Of a DNA stretch of 64,000 bases, positions 24,595-36,420 are shown in pieces. Numbering within the stretch: the first letter of the stretch is position 1; each line of letters starts with the position of its first letter. Below the pieces are notes generated by a model. That model searched no databases and was not told where the DNA came from. It saw only the letters and a list, made by a program, of their open reading frames with translations. Source of the DNA: Leclercia adecarboxylata. GTDB lineage: Bacteria; Pseudomonadota; Gammaproteobacteria; Enterobacterales; Enterobacteriaceae. A program made the translations under genes and the position numbers. The DNA is taken from the NCBI RefSeq assembly GCF_023639785.1, contig NZ_CP098325.1, positions 4,631,433 to 4,695,432 on the forward strand, read 5' to 3'.

Positions 24595-25053
24595 ATGGAA
24601 AATTATCAGATCGACAATCTGGACCGCGGCATTCTCGAGGCCCTGATGGCCAATGCGCGTACTGCTTACGCCGAACTGGCCAAACAATTTGGCGTCAGCC
24701 CGGGAACCATTCACGTGCGGGTAGAGAAGATGAAGCAGGCGGGGATCATCACCGGCGCCCATATCGACGTCAGCCCGAAACAGCTGGGTTACGACGTCTG
24801 CTGTTTTATTGGCATCATCCTCAAGAGCGCCAAAGACTATCCTTCGGCGCTGGCAAAGCTGAACGCGCTGGATGAAGTGACAGAGGCTTACTACACCACC
24901 GGGCACTACAGCATCTTTATTAAGGTGATGTGCCGATCGATCGACGCCCTGCAGCAGGTACTTATCAACAAGATCCAAACAATCGATGAAATTCAGTCCA
25001 CCGAGACGCTGATCTCCCTGCAGAACCCGATCATGCGTACCATCCGCCCGTAG
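24595..25053 (+). CDS. asnC: Asparagine-responsive regulator AsnC
   Basis: A 152-residue Lrp/AsnC-family regulator with an N-terminal helix-turn-helix (AYAELAKQFGVSPGTIHVRV, about residues 24-43) and a C-terminal RAM domain that binds asparagine. The protein is almost identical to E. coli AsnC. It is divergent from asnA, co-oriented with mioC 90 bp downstream, and expected to repress itself. In E. coli transcription through asnC-mioC approaches oriC. Confidence 0.96.
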   Translation: MENYQIDNLDRGILEALMANARTAYAELAKQFGVSPGTIHVRVEKMKQAGIITGAHIDVSPKQLGYDVCCFIGIILKSAKDYPSALAKLNALDEVTEAYYTTGHYSIFIKVMCRSIDALQQVLINKIQTIDEIQSTETLISLQNPIMRTIRP

Positions 25054-25074
25054 CAGGGCAAAATAATTACCACA

Positions 25075-25083
25075 TTTTCCACA
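25075..25083 (+). promoter_or_regulatory. DnaA-box-like site in mioC promoter
   Basis: TTTTCCACA differs by one base from the DnaA consensus TTATCCACA. It lies about 60 bp upstream of mioC, where E. coli has a DnaA box that represses mioC transcription toward oriC. Confidence 0.55.
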
Positions 25084-25143
25084 GGTAGATCCCAGCTCGC
25101 TCACAGCGTACAATGTCCGCCTGTTTATCTGAGCGAGCGATCA

Positions 25144-25593
25144 ATGGCGGACATTACTCTTATTAGCGGCAGCACCCTTGGCGGCGCTGAATATGTCGCG
25201 GAACACCTGGGCGAAAAGCTGGAAGACGCAGGTTTTTCTACTGATACGCTGCACGGACCGTTATTAGAGGATCTTCCGCTCGACGGGATCTGGCTGTTGA
25301 TCACCTCCACGCACGGTGCGGGCGATCTTCCGGATAACCTTCTTCCTTTATATGAAGCGTTAAAAGAGCAGCAGCCCGATCTGGCGAACGTCCGCTTTGG
25401 CGCCATCGGTATTGGCAGCCGGGAGTACGACACCTTCTGCGGCGCCGTTGAGAAGGTTGAGACCGAACTGAAGTCCTGTGGGGCTCAACAGATCGGTGAA
25501 ACGCTGAAGATCAACATCCTCGATCATGATATTCCGGAAGATCCAGCGGAACTTTGGCTGGCGGAATGGAAAAATTTACTCAAAAACGATTAA
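25144..25593 (+). CDS. mioC: Flavodoxin-like protein MioC
   Basis: A 149-residue FMN-binding flavodoxin-fold protein. The phosphate-binding loop SGSTLGGAEYVAEHL is at residues 8-22, and the STHGAGDLPDN region contacts the flavin. E. coli MioC is 147 residues and is needed for biotin synthase activity in vitro. Its position immediately left of oriC is conserved, so its transcription passes into the origin and may affect initiation. Confidence 0.93.
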   Translation: MADITLISGSTLGGAEYVAEHLGEKLEDAGFSTDTLHGPLLEDLPLDGIWLLITSTHGAGDLPDNLLPLYEALKEQQPDLANVRFGAIGIGSREYDTFCGAVEKVETELKSCGAQQIGETLKINILDHDIPEDPAELWLAEWKNLLKND

Positions 25594-25880
25594 AGATCGT
25601 GCGATCAGATGTGGATAACTCTGGTTAAAAGCTTGGATCAACCGGTAGTTATCCCAAGAACAACCCGTGATGACTTTTTGTGCTGTGTATAACATCGCGA
25701 TCTGATCCCAGCTTATACGTCACAGGATCACCGATCATTCACAGCAAACGATCCTCTCTAAGCACATGATCTTCTTTGGGAGATCCGGCTTATCCACAGA
25801 AACCCGCGATCCTAATAAGAGATCACAATAAAACAGATCTCTAAATAAAAAGATCTTCTTTTTAATAGCCAGGATCCCAG
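25594..25880. other. oriC: Chromosomal replication origin oriC
   Basis: Lies between mioC and mnmG, in the opposite orientation to the usual E. coli map. DnaA boxes recognised: R4 TGTGGATAA (25610-25618), R3 variant TTATCCCAA (25649-25657), R2 TGTGTATAA (25684-25692) and R1 TTATCCACA (25790-25798). At least ten GATC Dam sites are scattered through it. The AT-rich unwinding region at about 25801-25870 holds the GATC-bearing repeats (GATCTC, AAAAAGATCTTCTTTTTA). Order and spacing match the E. coli origin, where DnaA loads DnaB here and SeqA binds the hemimethylated GATC sites. Confidence 0.96.
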
Positions 25881-25883
25881 TGC

Positions 25884-25912
25884 TTTCTCGAACGACTAAA
25901 GTTGAGTAGAAT
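25884..25912 (+). promoter_or_regulatory. mnmG (gidA) promoter
   Basis: A -10 TAGAAT (25907-25912) lies 17 bp after a weak -35 (TTTCTC, 25884-25889) and is followed by a GC-rich discriminator, the pattern of a stringently controlled promoter. It matches the place of the E. coli gidA promoter beside oriC. Confidence 0.6.
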
Positions 25913-25965
25913 CCACGGCCCGGGTTCAATCCATTTTCTTACCGCTTTACGCGAGGCAGACCACC

Positions 25966-27855
25966 ATGTTTTATCAGGATCCTTTTGACGTCATTATCAT
26001 TGGCGGGGGTCATGCAGGCACCGAGGCCGCAATGGCCGCGGCGCGAATGGGTCAGCAGACCCTGCTTTTGACACACAATATCGACACGCTAGGACAGATG
26101 TCCTGTAATCCGGCGATTGGCGGCATTGGGAAAGGACACCTGGTAAAAGAAGTGGATGCACTTGGCGGCCTGATGGCAACCGCGATCGATCATGCAGGCA
26201 TTCAGTTTAGGATACTAAACGCGAGCAAAGGGCCTGCCGTTCGTGCGACCCGTGCTCAGGCCGACCGCGTGCTGTATCGCCAGGCCGTACGTACCGCACT
26301 GGAGAACCAGCCGAACCTGATGATCTTCCAGCAGGCGGTTGAGGATCTGATCGTCGAAAACGATCGTGTTGTCGGCGCCGTGACCCAGATGGGCCTGAAG
26401 TTCCGTGCCAAATCGGTCGTGCTGACCGTCGGGACTTTCCTCGATGGCAAAATTCATATTGGACTGGATAACTACAGCGGTGGCCGTGCTGGCGATCCGC
26501 CGTCCATTCCACTTTCACGCCGTCTGCGCGAGCTGCCGCTGCGCGTCAGCCGCCTGAAAACCGGTACGCCGCCGCGTATCGACGCCCGCACGATTGATTT
26601 CAGCGTGCTGGCCCAACAGCACGGCGATAACCCGATGCCGGTCTTCTCGTTCATGGGCAACGTGGATCAGCATCCGCGCCAGGTGCCGTGCTATGTCACA
26701 CACACCAACGAGAAAACCCATGACGTGATCCGCAGTAACCTCGATCGCAGCCCGATGTATGCCGGTGTGATCGAAGGGATCGGCCCACGTTACTGCCCGT
26801 CGATCGAAGACAAAGTCATGCGCTTTGCCGATCGCAACCAGCACCAGATCTTCCTGGAGCCGGAAGGGCTGACCTCCAACGAGATCTACCCGAACGGTAT
26901 CTCCACCAGCCTGCCGTTCGATGTGCAGATGCAGATCGTCCGCTCCATGCAGGGGATGGAAAATGCGAAGATCGTTCGCCCTGGCTACGCTATTGAGTAC
27001 GATTTCTTCGATCCGCGTGACCTGAAGCCGACCCTGGAGAGCAAATTTATCCACGGGCTTTTCTTCGCGGGCCAGATCAACGGCACTACCGGTTACGAAG
27101 AGGCCGCCGCGCAGGGTCTGCTGGCCGGTCTGAACGCCGCGCGCTTCTCTGCCGAGAAAGAGGGCTGGGCGCCGGGTCGTTCTCAGGCTTACCTGGGTGT
27201 GCTGGTAGATGACCTTTGCACCCTCGGTACCAAAGAGCCGTACCGCATGTTTACCTCTCGCGCGGAATATCGTCTGATGCTGCGTGAAGATAACGCCGAC
27301 CTGCGCCTGACCGAAATCGGTCGTGAGCTGGGCCTGGTGGACGATGCGCGCTGGGCGCGTTTCAACGAGAAGCTGGAGAACATCGAGCGCGAACGTCAGC
27401 GCCTGAAGTCGACCTGGGTCAACCCAACTGCCGAGTCTGTAGACGAAGTGAATGCTCACCTGTCTGCGCCGCTCTCCCGTGAAGCCAGCGGGGAAGATCT
27501 GCTCCGTCGCCCGGAAATGACCTACGACCAGCTGATCCAGATGTCGCCATTCGCGCCGGGACTGGAAGATGTTCAGGCTGCTGAGCAGGTTGAAATCCAG
27601 GTGAAATACGAAGGCTATATCGCCCGTCAGCAGGATGAGATCGAGAAACAGCAGCGCAACGAAAGTACGATCCTGCCGGCCACGCTGGATTACCGCCTGG
27701 TCAACGGCCTCTCCAACGAGGTGATCGCCAAGCTGAATGACCATAAGCCGTCGTCCATCGGCCAGGCATCGCGTATTTCAGGCGTCACGCCTGCGGCTAT
27801 CTCCATTCTGCTGGTATGGCTGAAAAAACAGGGTATGCTGCGCCGCAGCGCGTAA
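25966..27855 (+). CDS. mnmG: tRNA uridine-5-carboxymethylaminomethyl modification enzyme MnmG
   Basis: A 629-residue FAD enzyme that, in a complex with MnmE (encoded at 59545-60909), adds aminomethyl or carboxymethylaminomethyl groups to the wobble uridine of several tRNAs. The FAD motif [17 protein letters not shown] is near residues 13-29, the GidA signature [12 protein letters not shown] is near 275, and the C-terminal helical domain binds MnmE. It is the first gene right of oriC and is transcribed away from the origin. Confidence 0.97.
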   Translation: MFYQDPFDVIIIGGGHAGTEAAMAAARMGQQTLLLTHNIDTLGQMSCNPAIGGIGKGHLVKEVDALGGLMATAIDHAGIQFRILNASKGPAVRATRAQADRVLYRQAVRTALENQPNLMIFQQAVEDLIVENDRVVGAVTQMGLKFRAKSVVLTVGTFLDGKIHIGLDNYSGGRAGDPPSIPLSRRLRELPLRVSRLKTGTPPRIDARTIDFSVLAQQHGDNPMPVFSFMGNVDQHPRQVPCYVTHTNEKTHDVIRSNLDRSPMYAGVIEGIGPRYCPSIEDKVMRFADRNQHQIFLEPEGLTSNEIYPNGISTSLPFDVQMQIVRSMQGMENAKIVRPGYAIEYDFFDPRDLKPTLESKFIHGLFFAGQINGTTGYEEAAAQGLLAGLNAARFSAEKEGWAPGRSQAYLGVLVDDLCTLGTKEPYRMFTSRAEYRLMLREDNADLRLTEIGRELGLVDDARWARFNEKLENIERERQRLKSTWVNPTAESVDEVNAHLSAPLSREASGEDLLRRPEMTYDQLIQMSPFAPGLEDVQAAEQVEIQVKYEGYIARQQDEIEKQQRNESTILPATLDYRLVNGLSNEVIAKLNDHKPSSIGQASRISGVTPAAISILLVWLKKQGMLRRSA

Positions 27856-27865
27856 CCTTCCGCTG

Positions 27866-27945
27866 CTGTGGCTAAGGCGGGTAGCGCTGACGCGAACCCG
27901 CTCTACAAATTCCCAGGCCCGGTGAGTGTCACCGGGCAATTTTTT
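27866..27945. repeat. REP-like repeat between mnmG and rsmG
   Basis: Two inverted GC-rich units (GGCGGGTAGCGCTGACGCGA... and GGCCCGGTGAGTGTCACCGGGC) separate mnmG from rsmG. The second is followed by AATTTTTT and could act as a partial terminator. Confidence 0.6.
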
Positions 27946-27961
27946 GAAACAGGTATTCACC

Positions 27962-28585
27962 GTGCTCAACAAACTCACTCGTCTGCTGGATCAAGCCGGT
28001 ATTTCGCTCACCGATCACCAGAAAAATCAGCTGGTGGGGTATGTCGACATGCTGAACAAATGGAACAAGGCCTATAACCTCACTTCGGTTCGCGACCCGA
28101 ACGAGATGCTGATTCGCCATATCCTCGACAGCATCGTGGTGGCGCCTCATCTCAAAGGGGAGCGTTTTATCGACGTGGGCACCGGCCCGGGTCTGCCTGG
28201 CATTCCGCTCTCTATCGTGCGTCCTGAGTGCCATTTCACGCTGCTGGACAGCCTGGGTAAGCGCGTACGCTTTCTGCGCCAGGTGCAGCATGAGCTGAAG
28301 CTGGAAAATATTCATCCGGTGCAGAGTAGGGTAGAGGCGTTTCCCGCCGAGCCGCCGTTTGACGGCGTGATCAGCCGGGCCTTTGCTTCGCTCGATGACA
28401 TGATCGGCTGGTGTAAGCACCTGCCTGCGGAAAATGGCCGCTTCTATGCCCTGAAAGGGGTGCTGCCTGAAGATGAGATTGCGCAGATGCCAGAGGGTTT
28501 TATGGTTGAAGAGGCGATCAAATTGCACGTTCCGCAGCTGGAAGGTGAGCGTCACCTGGTGATAGTTAAGCCAAACAATTTTTAA
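27962..28585 (+). CDS. rsmG: 16S rRNA (guanine-527-N7)-methyltransferase RsmG
   Basis: A 207-residue SAM-dependent methyltransferase that modifies G527 of 16S rRNA; its loss gives low-level streptomycin resistance. The SAM-binding motif [18 protein letters not shown] is near residues 70-88. The start is a GTG at 27962 ([20 protein letters not shown]), which gives exactly the E. coli length. The longer frame starting at 27926 runs through the repeat and is rejected. It is co-oriented with mnmG. Confidence 0.95.
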   Translation: MLNKLTRLLDQAGISLTDHQKNQLVGYVDMLNKWNKAYNLTSVRDPNEMLIRHILDSIVVAPHLKGERFIDVGTGPGLPGIPLSIVRPECHFTLLDSLGKRVRFLRQVQHELKLENIHPVQSRVEAFPAEPPFDGVISRAFASLDDMIGWCKHLPAENGRFYALKGVLPEDEIAQMPEGFMVEEAIKLHVPQLEGERHLVIVKPNNF

Positions 28586-29082
28586 AAATATAATAAAAAA
28601 TGTGGAATTTGTGCTGTTCTTAGTATGTTAAAAATTAGGCGTCAGGCTAAGAAGTGAACAGCACGAATTTAACCGCTTTTTTACTACGGATTTGCTTTGG
28701 GTTAACCTGGTCCTGTAGTTAACCCAAAATATAATAAACCTTGAAAATATCAGCTTGCTAAAAGTAGGTCAGAGTAACCAGATTGCAATGTTAAATATTT
28801 ATTAAAAATGTCAATAAAAGGTTTTTGTTGTATACAGGGCTGTTTTGAGAATAGTTGCTGAAATTAATCTTTAATATCATAAAGATGAAATATAACGATT
28901 TACTGCTTTAATTTATTCGACCTTATCGTAAATGTGTATTTTGTGATCTCGTGCACGCTTTATAGTCAACGTTTCCGCGTTGTTTGCAGTTTTCACGTCT
29001 CATTCTTCGTTTGTCGAAAAGTTAAGAAATAGCGCCGGGGAAAAATATTTAAACATTTATTCACCTTTTCGCTACTTATTGT
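28586..29082. other. AT-rich gene-free region between rsmG and atpI
   Basis: About 500 bp without a credible reading frame. It holds a bulged inverted repeat with arms GTGCTGTTC/GAACAGCAC (28611-28664) and a perfect 11-bp inverted repeat TTTGGGTTAAC/GTTAACCCAAA with an 11-nt loop (28696-28728). The rest is AT-rich, with no other motif I recognise. A long gap here is also normal in E. coli. Confidence 0.55.
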
Positions 29083-29110
29083 TTGAAATCACGGGGACGC
29101 ACCGTATAAT
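29083..29110 (+). promoter_or_regulatory. atp operon promoter
   Basis: -35 TTGAAA (29083-29088), a 16-bp spacer and -10 TATAAT (29105-29110), about 90 bp upstream of atpI. The surrounding sequence (ATCACGGGGACGCACCGTAT) closely resembles the main E. coli atpI promoter. Confidence 0.82.
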
Positions 29111-29200
29111 TTGTCCGCTTTTTGCTGCTTGACTCTGAGCCTTAAAGGACGTTTTATACGACACGCGACATACCTCGAAGTGAGCAGGAGTAAAAACGTG

Positions 29201-30405
<1,205 letters not shown>

Positions 30406-30432
30406 TTCTTTACCAACACTACTACGTTTTAA

Positions 30433-30723
<291 letters not shown>

Positions 30724-30746
30724 TAAATTTAAAGAGGTATTGTGCT

Positions 30747-31217
30747 GTGAACATGAACGCAACAATCCTCGGCCAGGCCATCGCGTTTGTTATCTTTGTC
30801 TGGTTCTGCATGAAGTATGTATGGCCGCCTTTAATGGCTGCCATCGAAAAACGTCAGAAAGAAATTTCTGACGGCCTGGCTTCTGCAGAACGCGCTAAGA
30901 AAGATTTGGACCTTGCACAGGCCAACGCGACCGACCAGCTGAAAAAAGCGAAAGCGGAAGCCCAGGTAATCATCGAGCAGGCGAACAAACGTCGTTCTCA
31001 GATCCTGGACGAAGCGAAAGCTGAAGCAGAACAGGAACGTACTAAAATCGTGACACAAGCGCAGGCAGAAATTGATGCCGAGCGTAAACGTGCTCGCGAA
31101 GAGCTGCGTAAGCAGGTCGCGATTCTGGCTGTTGCTGGCGCCGAGAAGATCATCGAACGTTCCGTGGATGAAGCTGCTAATAGCGACATCGTGGACAAAC
31201 TTGTCGCTGAACTGTAA
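30747..31217 (+). CDS. atpF: ATP synthase Fo subunit b
   Basis: A 156-residue peripheral-stalk subunit with one N-terminal membrane helix ([20 protein letters not shown]) and a long charged coiled-coil that dimerises and holds F1 through subunit delta. It starts at GTG (30747), as in E. coli, with AAGAGGT upstream. Confidence 0.97.
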   Translation: MNMNATILGQAIAFVIFVWFCMKYVWPPLMAAIEKRQKEISDGLASAERAKKDLDLAQANATDQLKKAKAEAQVIIEQANKRRSQILDEAKAEAEQERTKIVTQAQAEIDAERKRAREELRKQVAILAVAGAEKIIERSVDEAANSDIVDKLVAEL

Positions 31218-31231
31218 GGAGGGAGGGGCTG

Positions 31232-31765
31232 ATGTCTGAATTTGTTACGGTAGCTCGCCCCTACGCCAAAGCAGCTTTTGACTTTGCTATCGAACACCAA
31301 AATGTCGATCGCTGGCAGAACATGCTGGCGTTTGCCGCTGAGGTAACGAAAAACGAACACATGGCTGAGATGCTTTCTGGCGCCCTGGCGCCTGAAACCC
31401 TCGCCGATTCGTTCATCGCCATTTGCGGTGAGCAGCTGGACGCCAACGGCCAGAACCTGATTCGGGTAATGGCTGAAAATGGTCGTCTGAAAGCGCTCCC
31501 GGATGTTCTCGAGCAGTTCGAGCACCTGCGTGCCCTCAGTGAAGCCACCGTTGAAGTTCACGTAACTTCTGCGACTGAACTGAGTAACGAACAGCTTGCG
31601 AAAATCACCGCCGCGATGGAAAAACGTCTGTCACGCAAAGTGAAGCTGAATTGCAATATCGATAAGTCTGTAATGGCGGGCGTAATCATCCGTGCGGGTG
31701 ATATGGTCATTGATGGCAGCGTACGCGGCCGTCTTGAGCGCCTTGCAGACGTCTTGCAGTCTTAA
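31232..31765 (+). CDS. atpH: ATP synthase F1 subunit delta
   Basis: A 177-residue soluble subunit that links the peripheral stalk to the top of F1. The N-terminal helical domain ([18 protein letters not shown]) and the C-terminal motif [20 protein letters not shown] define the family. It lies 14 bp after atpF, preceded by a strong AAGGAGGGAGG. Confidence 0.97.
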   Translation: MSEFVTVARPYAKAAFDFAIEHQNVDRWQNMLAFAAEVTKNEHMAEMLSGALAPETLADSFIAICGEQLDANGQNLIRVMAENGRLKALPDVLEQFEHLRALSEATVEVHVTSATELSNEQLAKITAAMEKRLSRKVKLNCNIDKSVMAGVIIRAGDMVIDGSVRGRLERLADVLQS

Positions 31766-31777
31766 GGGGACTGGAGC

Positions 31778-33319
31778 ATGCAACTGAATTCCACCGAAAT
31801 CAGCGAACTGATCAAGCAGCGCATTGCTCAGTTCAGTGTTGTGAGTGAAGCTCACAACGAAGGTACTATTGTTTCTGTAAGCGACGGTGTTATCCGCATC
31901 CACGGCCTGGCCGATTGTATGCAGGGTGAAATGATCTCCCTGCCGGGTAACCGTTACGCTATCGCACTGAACCTGGAGCGCGACTCCGTAGGTGCAGTTG
32001 TGATGGGTCCTTACGCTGACCTCGCCGAAGGCATGAAGGTTAAGTGTACTGGCCGTATTCTTGAAGTTCCAGTTGGCCGTGGCCTGCTGGGTCGCGTGGT
32101 GAACACCCTGGGTGCGCCAATCGACGGTAAAGGTCCGGTTGATAACGATGGCTTCTCGCCAATCGAAGTTATCGCACCAGGCGTAATCGATCGTCAGTCC
32201 GTCGACCAGCCGGTTCAGACCGGTTATAAATCCGTTGACGCCATGATCCCAATCGGCCGTGGCCAGCGTGAGCTGATCATCGGTGACCGTCAGACCGGTA
32301 AAACCGCGATGGCAATTGATGCGATCATCAACCAGCGTGATTCCGGCATCAAATGTGTGTACGTGGCTATCGGCCAGAAAGCGTCCACCATTTCTAACGT
32401 GGTTCGTAAACTGGAAGAGCACGGCGCGCTGTCCAACACCATCGTTGTTGTGGCGACCGCTTCTGAATCTGCTGCACTGCAATACCTGGCACCTTATGCC
32501 GGTTGCGCAATGGGCGAATACTTCCGTGACCGCGGTGAAGATGCACTGATCGTTTATGATGACCTGTCTAAACAGGCCGTTGCTTACCGTCAGGTTTCCT
32601 TGCTGCTCCGTCGTCCACCAGGACGTGAAGCATTCCCGGGCGACGTATTCTATCTGCACTCCCGTCTGCTGGAGCGTGCATCCCGCGTTAACGCGGAATA
32701 CGTTGAGAACTTCACCAAAGGTGCAGTGAAAGGCCAAACCGGTTCTCTGACCGCGCTGCCAATCATTGAAACCCAGGCGGGTGACGTTTCTGCGTTCGTT
32801 CCGACCAACGTAATCTCCATTACCGATGGTCAGATCTTCCTGGAAACCAACCTGTTTAACTCCGGTATTCGTCCGGCAGTTAACCCGGGTATCTCCGTAT
32901 CCCGTGTGGGTGGTGCAGCGCAGACCAAGATCATCAAGAAACTGTCCGGTGGTATCCGTACCGCGCTGGCACAGTATCGTGAACTGGCAGCGTTCTCCCA
33001 GTTTGCATCTGACCTTGACGATGCAACCCGTAAACAGCTTGACCACGGTCAGAAAGTGACCGAACTGCTGAAACAGAAACAGTATGCCCCGATGTCAGTC
33101 GCACAGCAGGGCCTGGTACTGTTCGCAGCAGAACGTGGTTATCTGGGGGATGTAGAACTGGCGAAAATCGGTAGCTTCGAAGCCGCTCTGCTGGCTTACG
33201 CTGACCGTGACCATGCTTCACTGATGCAAGAGATTAACCAGTCCGGTGGCTATAACGACGAAATCGAAGGCAAGCTGAAAAGCCTGCTCGATTCCTTCAA
33301 AGCAACCCAGTCCTGGTAA
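31778..33319 (+). CDS. atpA: ATP synthase F1 subunit alpha
   Basis: A 513-residue non-catalytic nucleotide-binding subunit. The P-loop GDRQTGKT is near residues 169-176; the [12 protein letters not shown] region and the arginine-finger segment (near [10 protein letters not shown]) are conserved. Length is the same as E. coli. The gene lies 12 bp after atpH. Confidence 0.98.
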   Translation: MQLNSTEISELIKQRIAQFSVVSEAHNEGTIVSVSDGVIRIHGLADCMQGEMISLPGNRYAIALNLERDSVGAVVMGPYADLAEGMKVKCTGRILEVPVGRGLLGRVVNTLGAPIDGKGPVDNDGFSPIEVIAPGVIDRQSVDQPVQTGYKSVDAMIPIGRGQRELIIGDRQTGKTAMAIDAIINQRDSGIKCVYVAIGQKASTISNVVRKLEEHGALSNTIVVVATASESAALQYLAPYAGCAMGEYFRDRGEDALIVYDDLSKQAVAYRQVSLLLRRPPGREAFPGDVFYLHSRLLERASRVNAEYVENFTKGAVKGQTGSLTALPIIETQAGDVSAFVPTNVISITDGQIFLETNLFNSGIRPAVNPGISVSRVGGAAQTKIIKKLSGGIRTALAQYRELAAFSQFASDLDDATRKQLDHGQKVTELLKQKQYAPMSVAQQGLVLFAAERGYLGDVELAKIGSFEAALLAYADRDHASLMQEINQSGGYNDEIEGKLKSLLDSFKATQSW

Positions 33320-33369
33320 CGTCTGGCGGTCTGTCTTAGGACAGACCGCAAGGCATTGAGGAGAAGCTC

Positions 33370-35642
<2,273 letters not shown>

Positions 35643-35662
35643 CGCCTTAATCGGAGGGTGAT

Positions 35663-36082
35663 ATGGCAATGACTTACCACCTGGACGTCGTCAGCGCAGA
35701 GCAACAAATGTTCTCTGGTCTGGTCGAAAAAATCCAGGTAACGGGTAGCGAAGGTGAACTGGGTATTTTCCCGGGTCACGCCCCGCTGCTCACCGCCATT
35801 AAGCCTGGTATGATCCGCATCGTTAAACAGTTCGGTCATGAAGAGTTTATCTATCTGTCTGGCGGCATTATTGAAGTGCAGCCTGGCAGCGTGACCGTAC
35901 TGGCTGATACCGCAATTCGTGGCCAGGATCTCGACGAAGCGCGAGCTCTGGAATCGAAGCGTAAAGCAGAAGAGCACATTAAGAGCTCTCATGGCGACGT
36001 GGATTACGCTCAGGCGTCTGCAGAGCTGGCCAAAGCGATCGCGAAACTGCGCGTCATCGAGTTGACCAAAAAAGCGATGTAA
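35663..36082 (+). CDS. atpC: ATP synthase F1 subunit epsilon
   Basis: A 139-residue subunit with an N-terminal beta-sandwich and a C-terminal helical hairpin that inhibits ATP hydrolysis. It is the last gene of the operon and is followed by a strong terminator. In E. coli glmU comes next; here about 2.8 kb of extra DNA intervenes. Confidence 0.97.
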   Translation: MAMTYHLDVVSAEQQMFSGLVEKIQVTGSEGELGIFPGHAPLLTAIKPGMIRIVKQFGHEEFIYLSGGIIEVQPGSVTVLADTAIRGQDLDEARALESKRKAEEHIKSSHGDVDYAQASAELAKAIAKLRVIELTKKAM

Positions 36083-36100
36083 CACCGGCTTGAAAGTACG

Positions 36101-36134
36101 AAAGCCAGTCTGGTCTCCAGGCTGGCTTTTTTTA
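36101..36134 (+). terminator. atp operon terminator
   Basis: A stem with arms AAAGCCAGTCTGG/CCAGGCTGGCTTT (one G-U) and a seven-T tail lies 19 bp after the atpC stop. Confidence 0.92.
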
Positions 36135-36181
36135 TGGTTCCGTTTCACTAAATTTGAAACTAAAACGATGTTTTATTATTT

Positions 36182-36254
36182 TGTGATTTGCGTCACAAAA
36201 AGATTGATCGGCGAAATGGTCAGGAGTAGACTTCTTTTTGTGATGAATGTCACA
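36182..36254. promoter_or_regulatory. Twin perfect CRP sites
   Basis: TGTGATTTGCGTCACA (36182-36197) and TGTGATGAATGTCACA (36239-36254) both match the TGTGA-N6-TCACA consensus exactly. Their centres are 57 bp apart. They lie between the atpC terminator and a 23-codon ORF. I could not place a convincing -10 at a canonical CRP spacing, so the promoter geometry is open. Confidence 0.8.
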
Positions 36255-36286
36255 TAACTAAACTCCAAAAATATCAGGATGCCATC

Positions 36287-36358
36287 ATGAAAACCATCAA
36301 CAAAATCATCGCCCTTTTCAGCAACATGAATGTCTCTTTCGGTACGTTCAATATCTAA
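36287..36358 (+). CDS. Unrecognised 23-residue ORF behind twin CRP sites
   Basis: Encodes MKTINKIIALFSNMNVSFGT plus three residues (FNI), then TAA. A CAGGA ribosome-binding site lies about 9 bp upstream. I do not recognise the peptide. The short basic N-terminus and hydrophobic stretch could suggest membrane association, or it could be a leader peptide or part of a small RNA. The strongest argument for function is the pair of perfect CRP sites 33 and 90 bp upstream, after an efficient terminator that isolates the gene from atp transcription. Downstream there is only a REP-like sequence and then the convergent pelX, so it would be monocistronic. Confidence 0.4.
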   Translation: MKTINKIIALFSNMNVSFGTFNI

Positions 36359-36363
36359 GTGCT

Positions 36364-36405
36364 GATATGCCGGGTGGCGCCGCGCTTACCGTAGTGTGAT
36401 AAGCG
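36364..36405. repeat. REP-like element
   Basis: A GC-rich stretch (ATGCCGGGTGGCGCCGCGCT...AAGCGAGCGCC) resembling a degenerate REP unit, between the small ORF and the pelX stop. It may act as a transcription or mRNA barrier for the convergent genes. Confidence 0.45.
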
Positions 36406-36420
36406 AGCGCCTCTCTGGTA

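Noticed and set aside
26515..27744. 409-codon minus-strand frame opposite mnmG
   Set aside because: Antisense shadow with no start signal or family resemblance; mnmG is intact on the plus strand.
31631..33046. 471-codon minus-strand frame opposite atpA and the end of atpH
   Set aside because: Antisense to two highly conserved, highly expressed genes. Its length is explained by codon bias that avoids stops in the opposing frame.
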